Assembly: GCA_016650185.1 (NCBI GenBank)
Contig: JAENWE010000147.1
Span: forward strand, 1 to 17,136
Direction of reading: 5' to 3'
Source of the DNA: Vicinamibacteria bacterium
GTDB taxonomy: Bacteria > Acidobacteriota > Vicinamibacteria > Fen-336 > JAGNNV01
DNA length: 17,136 nt
The position numbers and the translations under genes were made by a program. Shown one piece after another: positions 13,644 to 17,136 of this stretch; position 1 is the first letter of the stretch, and each line of letters opens with the position of its first letter. Below the pieces are notes generated by a model that had not been told where the DNA came from, made no database searches, and saw only the letters and a list, made by a program, of their open reading frames with translations.

Positions 13644-14969
13644 CTACTTTGTCGGGACGGGGAGAGGGAGTTGCTTCGTCCCGTCGCGGTGCAGCCGGCC
13701 GAGCAGCACCGCAATGCGCTTGGCCATCGATGGCAGCGTGCGCAGATCGGCGGTTTCATGGACGGTGTGACCGCCGGTCCCCATCAGCCCAACTCCATCG
13801 AGAATCATCCGGGTCGGGTCGGCGATGAACGAGACATCGGCGGCTCCGGCCCGGTCGGGATCGACAGCTGCGACCGGGCCCGCGCCGACATCCGCGCTCG
13901 CCCGGCTGTACAGCGCCAGCAGACGTTCGTTGGCGGGCGTCGGGGCCAGAGCGGGGTAGCCGTCATCGAAGGTCAGCGTCGCGCTGGTCCGCGGCAGGGA
14001 GGCGGCCACGATGTCCCGCATCGACTTCTTCGCCTCCGCGAATTGCTCAGGCGAAAGGGCACGAAGGTCGCCGGTGACCACAGTGTGTTCCGCGATCACG
14101 TTGCTTTTGCCGAATCCCACGCCCCGGGAGGCCGGCCCGTCATAGTCGACCGAGGTGCCTCCCACGACCACGCCGGGATTGAAGGTCAGGTGGAGCTGTC
14201 CGGCCAGCGTCTCGCGAAAGCTGTTGAGGATGCGCGCGGCCTCGAACACCGCGCCGTAACCATTCTCGGCATTGAAGATCTGCGAGGAATGGGCGGGCTT
14301 GCCCTTCACCCGCAGTTCCCAATTTGTGGTCCCACGACGCCCTATGACGGCGGTGCTCGGGTCCCCGTCGCCATCTTCGAATCCGATCGCCACCCCGGCG
14401 CCCTGCGCGGCCTTCACCAATGCCGCGCGCGAGGCGGAGAGCGGTCGGCCCGCGGCCTCTTCATCGCCCGTCATCACCACGACGATGTTCATGAACTTGA
14501 GCGTCCCGACCGAGTGCAGCGCCCGAAGCGCCTGGAGCATGACAACGTCACCCCCCTTCATGTCGGTCGTGCCTGGTCCCCGTGCCGAGGTAGCGCTCTT
14601 GCACTCGAACTTCTGGAAGGGACTGTCCGGTTCGAAAACGGTGTCCAGGTGCCCGATGAGCAACAGGCGCGGCCCGGGCCCCGGATGGTCCGCGACCAGG
14701 TGCCCCGCGCGCTCGAACGGCGCACCGTCCACCCATTCGGTCTTGAAGCCGAGCGCGTCAAATTCCGCGCGAAACGCGGCGCCCACCTCGCGAACCCCGG
14801 GGAGGTTCATCGTGCCGCTGTTGATATTCACCACCCGCTCGAGCAGCGCCAGCGCCCGGTCGTTGTCTGCGTCCACAAACGCCATCAGGGCGCGTTCTTC
14901 GGCGGTGAGGTTTCCCACTTGCGGCGGCGCGCCGGCCAAAGCGAGGAGCAGGAGGAGCTTCGGTGTCAT
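13644..14969 (-). CDS. Exported M20-family metallopeptidase (glutamate carboxypeptidase-like)
   Basis: A 441-residue zinc hydrolase of the M20 family (CPG2/ArgE/DapE fold) that releases a C-terminal amino acid or cleaves an N-acyl amino acid. His107 and Asp109 in GHLDTVF, the bridging Asp136 in GTTDMKGG, catalytic Glu170 with Glu171 in TGDEEAAG and the late His401 in GTGGHTVHE form the two-zinc site. The dimerisation domain begins around RRGTTNWELRVKGKPAHSSQ (211-230). Residues 1-14 (MTPKLLLLLALAGA) look like a short signal peptide, so the enzyme probably acts in the periplasm or outside. It starts 10 nt after the amidohydrolase stop and is the last gene of its operon. The exact substrate cannot be read from sequence. 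Confidence 0.9.
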   Translation of the reverse strand: MTPKLLLLLALAGAPPQVGNLTAEERALMAFVDADNDRALALLERVVNINSGTMNLPGVREVGAAFRAEFDALGFKTEWVDGAPFERAGHLVADHPGPGPRLLLIGHLDTVFEPDSPFQKFECKSATSARGPGTTDMKGGDVVMLQALRALHSVGTLKFMNIVVVMTGDEEAAGRPLSASRAALVKAAQGAGVAIGFEDGDGDPSTAVIGRRGTTNWELRVKGKPAHSSQIFNAENGYGAVFEAARILNSFRETLAGQLHLTFNPGVVVGGTSVDYDGPASRGVGFGKSNVIAEHTVVTGDLRALSPEQFAEAKKSMRDIVAASLPRTSATLTFDDGYPALAPTPANERLLALYSRASADVGAGPVAAVDPDRAGAADVSFIADPTRMILDGVGLMGTGGHTVHETADLRTLPSMAKRIAVLLGRLHRDGTKQLPLPVPTK

Positions 14970-14979
14970 AGCCCTGATG

Positions 14980-16740
14980 CTAATGTCCCGCCCGAATCAG
15001 GCGTCCCGGGCGGTCTCCGGTCAGCTGATCGTCCCTGAGGGTGACGGCGCCGGAGACCACGGTGGCGCGATAGCCGCGGGCGGACTGCAGGAACCTCTTG
15101 CCGCCAGCGGGGAGATCTCGCAGCAGTCGCGGCGCGTCCAGGCTCAATTCCGTCAGATCGATCACATTCAGATCCGCCTTGCGGCCAACCGCGATCCGGC
15201 CGCGATCCGACAGACCCAGGAAATCGGCGTTGTGGCCGCTCAGCATCGACACCACGTTCTCCAGGGACAGGCGGGGGCCACGGCTGCGATCGCGGGTCCA
15301 GTGGGCGAGCATCGTGGTGGGGAAGCTGGCGTCGCAGGTTGTGCCCACGTGCGCGCCGCCGTCGCCCAGACCGGCCAGGGCAAGCGGGTGCTCGATCATT
15401 TCGCGAAGATGCTCCAGGCTCGCTCCTTGATAGTTGAAGAGCGGAAAGTAGATGAGGGCGCGGCCTTCGTCCTGCACGAGGGCGTCCAGGATGGCGGTGA
15501 GGGGAGAGATCCCCAAAGCGGCGGCGCGTGCGTGCAGCGACGAAGCGGGGACGGGCTCGTAGTCCGGGACGGCGCCGAGAGGAAAGAGCCGACGGCTGAG
15601 CACTTCGATTTGGGCGAGCAAGAGATCGGCCAGCGGCGGGATAGCCGAACCATCACCGGCGATGCGGTCTGATTTCTCGGACAGGAGGCGAGCCTTCGTC
15701 TCAGGCTCCGCAAGCGCCCGGGCCCTTTCCGACAAGGGCAGGTGAGCCAGCGCTTTGTAGGTCGGGAAGCCCATGAAGGGGTGGAAGGTTGCATCGAGGC
15801 CAAGCAGGAGGCCGATGGGCCGGGCCGCGACCTGGACCTTGATCGGGACCCCGCTGGCCGTCGCCGCTTCCGCGCGATTCAGAATCGACCTCCACTGATT
15901 CGGGGCCTGGTCGCGCTCGAGAAGCGAAATGGACATCGGCCTTCCGCCCGCGGCCGCGGCCATGGCTTCAAGAACATCGAACTCCGCGTCGAAACGCGTG
16001 GGATCGCGCAGCATGTCGAAGTCCGAAACGGCCTGGATCACGCCATGGCCGAGGCCGTCGAACGCGGAGGCGATGCCCTGAAGTTCGGCGATGCTCGATT
16101 CAGAGGAAGGCGTCCACCTTCCCTCAGCCGTTCGGTGATTGTCGGTGCGGCCGGTGGAGAATCCGATGGCGCCCGCCTCCAGAGACTCGCGACACAGATC
16201 ACGCATGGCCGCGATGTCATCGGGCGTCGCGGGCTCCTGAGCTGCGCCCCGTTCCCCCATCACGTGGAGGCGAAGCGCGTCGTGAGGCAATTGAGCCGCA
16301 ATATCCATGGTGTGCGGTTTCCGGTCGAGGGCGTCGAGGTACTCCGGAAAACTCCGCCATCCCCATTGGAGACCTTCCGCGAGAGCGGCGCCGGGTATGT
16401 CCTCGACTCCCTCCATCAGTCGGATAAGTCGGTCGTGGTCTTTCTCATGGACCGGAGCGAATCCGACCCCGCAGTTGCCCATGACCGCGGTGGTGACGCC
16501 GTGTTGCGCCGAAGGAAGCATGTCCTGGTCCCAGGTGGCCTGCCCGTCGTAGTGCGTATGTATGTCGACGAACCCCGGCGTCACGATGGCGCCTTCCGCG
16601 TCGATGGTTCGCTCAGCCGCTCCGTCACAGCGCCCCACCTCGACGATCCGACCGTCTTTCACCGCCACGCTCCCCTCAAACGCCTTCGTGCCCACGCCGT
16701 CCACGATCCGACCCCCAAGAATCTTCAAATCCCAGCTCAT
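14980..16740 (-). CDS. Amidohydrolase of the N-acyl-D-amino-acid deacylase group
   Basis: A 586-residue metal-dependent amidohydrolase with a small beta-sandwich at both ends and a TIM-barrel between. GFVDIHTHYDGQ (56-67) carries the HxH metal ligands His61 and His63, GNCGVGFAP (88-96) has the Cys90 typical of D-aminoacylases, and GDGGAHV (459-465) holds the catalytic Asp460. Standard D-aminoacylases also have a SHHK-type His motif; the equivalent stretch here appears to be SISLLERDQAP (270-280), so the second metal site may differ. D-aminoacylase, N-acyl-D-glutamate deacylase or another cyclic-amide hydrolase are possible. No signal peptide is seen. The ATG at 16740 overlaps the symporter stop as ATGA, pointing to coupled translation. 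Confidence 0.85.
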   Translation of the reverse strand: MSWDLKILGGRIVDGVGTKAFEGSVAVKDGRIVEVGRCDGAAERTIDAEGAIVTPGFVDIHTHYDGQATWDQDMLPSAQHGVTTAVMGNCGVGFAPVHEKDHDRLIRLMEGVEDIPGAALAEGLQWGWRSFPEYLDALDRKPHTMDIAAQLPHDALRLHVMGERGAAQEPATPDDIAAMRDLCRESLEAGAIGFSTGRTDNHRTAEGRWTPSSESSIAELQGIASAFDGLGHGVIQAVSDFDMLRDPTRFDAEFDVLEAMAAAAGGRPMSISLLERDQAPNQWRSILNRAEAATASGVPIKVQVAARPIGLLLGLDATFHPFMGFPTYKALAHLPLSERARALAEPETKARLLSEKSDRIAGDGSAIPPLADLLLAQIEVLSRRLFPLGAVPDYEPVPASSLHARAAALGISPLTAILDALVQDEGRALIYFPLFNYQGASLEHLREMIEHPLALAGLGDGGAHVGTTCDASFPTTMLAHWTRDRSRGPRLSLENVVSMLSGHNADFLGLSDRGRIAVGRKADLNVIDLTELSLDAPRLLRDLPAGGKRFLQSARGYRATVVSGAVTLRDDQLTGDRPGRLIRAGH

Positions 16741-17136
16741 GCGGCGGTCTCCTCAATCGATCGAATGGCCGACGTTGGAACGGGCGCGAACAGGGGAAGC
16801 CGCTGCGACCACCACGCAGCGAGCACGCCGCCCGAAATCAGATGCCAGACGCCCCAGCCGGCGGTGATCAAGGCGGCGCCGCCGAGGCCCTTGAAGTGGC
16901 CCAGCAAAATGACCAGGCCGAGCCCGGAGTTTCGGATGCCGGTCTCGAAGGTGAAGGCGCGCCGGGCAGGATCGGGGAGGCCGGCCAGGCGCGCTGCGGT
17001 GTAACCAAGGCCGAGCGACATCGCGTCCTGAATGACCAGCACAGGAAAGATGAACCAGCCGGCGGCGGCGAGCGGACTGCCATTGGTGATGAGCGCTCCC
17101 ACGATGAATCCGGCCAGGGCGAGCAAGGCAAGGGTG
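16737..17136 (-). CDS. Bile acid:sodium symporter-family transporter, 5' end outside window
   Basis: The C-terminal 132 residues of an inner-membrane transporter; the frame is open to the right edge. Hydrophobic segments (LALLALAGFIVGALI, WFIFPVLVIQDAMSLGLGY, LGLVILLGHF, AALITAGWGVWHLISGGVLAAWW) alternate with short loops. FTFETGIRNSGLGLVI matches the E-x-x-x-x-N-x-G-L motif of the BASS/SBF family, which moves organic anions such as bile acids, keto acids or vitamins with sodium. The cytosolic tail is short and ends in a stop that overlaps the amidohydrolase start by 4 bp. This coupling suggests the transported compound is the substrate or product of that enzyme. Confidence 0.82.
   Translation of the reverse strand, partial: TLALLALAGFIVGALITNGSPLAAAGWFIFPVLVIQDAMSLGLGYTAARLAGLPDPARRAFTFETGIRNSGLGLVILLGHFKGLGGAALITAGWGVWHLISGGVLAAWWSQRLPLFAPVPTSAIRSIEETAA

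Noticed and set aside
13400..13759. Extended 404-residue version of the PEGA protein beginning at 13759
   Set aside because: The extra 120 residues cross the M20 terminator and start inside the M20 gene, while the ATG at 13399 opens a clear signal peptide with a Shine-Dalgarno.
13305..15038. 577-residue plus-strand open frame opposite the M20 gene and the PEGA upstream region
   Set aside because: It crosses a terminator and two gene boundaries of the other strand and has no family features; judged an artefact of base composition.
1..17136. CRISPR array, tRNA, insertion sequence, toxin-antitoxin or phage genes
   Set aside because: No direct repeat array, cloverleaf, transposase or phage motif was seen on either strand; the low-complexity RG region of the PEGA gene is coding, not an array.

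Overview
The window is about 17.1 kb of GC-rich bacterial DNA with very tight gene packing, many 1-8 bp stop/start overlaps and frequent GTG or TTG starts. A secreted PEGA-domain protein and a cysteine-patterned lipoprotein would suit a Gram-negative host of the Myxococcota/deltaproteobacterial type, but this is low confidence because no rRNA or unambiguous phylogenetic marker is present. There is no tRNA, CRISPR array, transposase or phage gene.

Layout: (1) Positions 1-1348, plus strand: a flavin monooxygenase entering from outside the window whose recognisable homology stops at about 940, immediately before a small lipoprotein gene. Everything else is on the minus strand. (2) 4531 down to 1387: a four-gene operon of a dual zinc-ribbon protein, a COG2945-type alpha/beta hydrolase, an isochorismatase-like hydrolase and a beta-alanine/omega-amino acid:pyruvate aminotransferase. 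The first three are joined by 4-bp overlaps. (3) 5130-4551: a GNAT acetyltransferase with a structured 5' leader and a strong intrinsic terminator that sits only about 20 nt before the previous operon. (4) 11621-5228: a complete SUF iron-sulfur cluster operon in the order sufB-sufC-sufD-sufS-sufU-sufT-rrf2. An 18-bp dyad overlaps the promoter in front of sufB and is the likely site for the Rrf2 regulator encoded at the far end. (5) 12439-11684: rsmE (16S rRNA methyltransferase). (6) 13399-12545: a secreted, Arg/Gly-rich PEGA-domain protein with a terminator behind it and a dyad-rich upstream region. (7) 17136-13644: a coupled set of a bile acid:sodium symporter-family transporter (partial), an amidohydrolase of the D-aminoacylase group and an exported M20 metallopeptidase.

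How they work together: SufS takes sulfur from cysteine, SufU receives it, SufBCD assembles the cluster with ATP hydrolysis by SufC, SufT helps maturation, and the Rrf2 protein, with three suitably placed cysteines, probably senses cluster status and controls the sufB promoter. The symporter/deacylase/peptidase group looks like an uptake and hydrolysis unit for N-acyl or peptidyl compounds, substrate unknown. I do not see a clearly new defence or biosynthetic system. The most unusual signals are regulatory: the GNAT leader, the terminator placed against the next operon, the suf operator, and the dyad cluster at 13421-13596.
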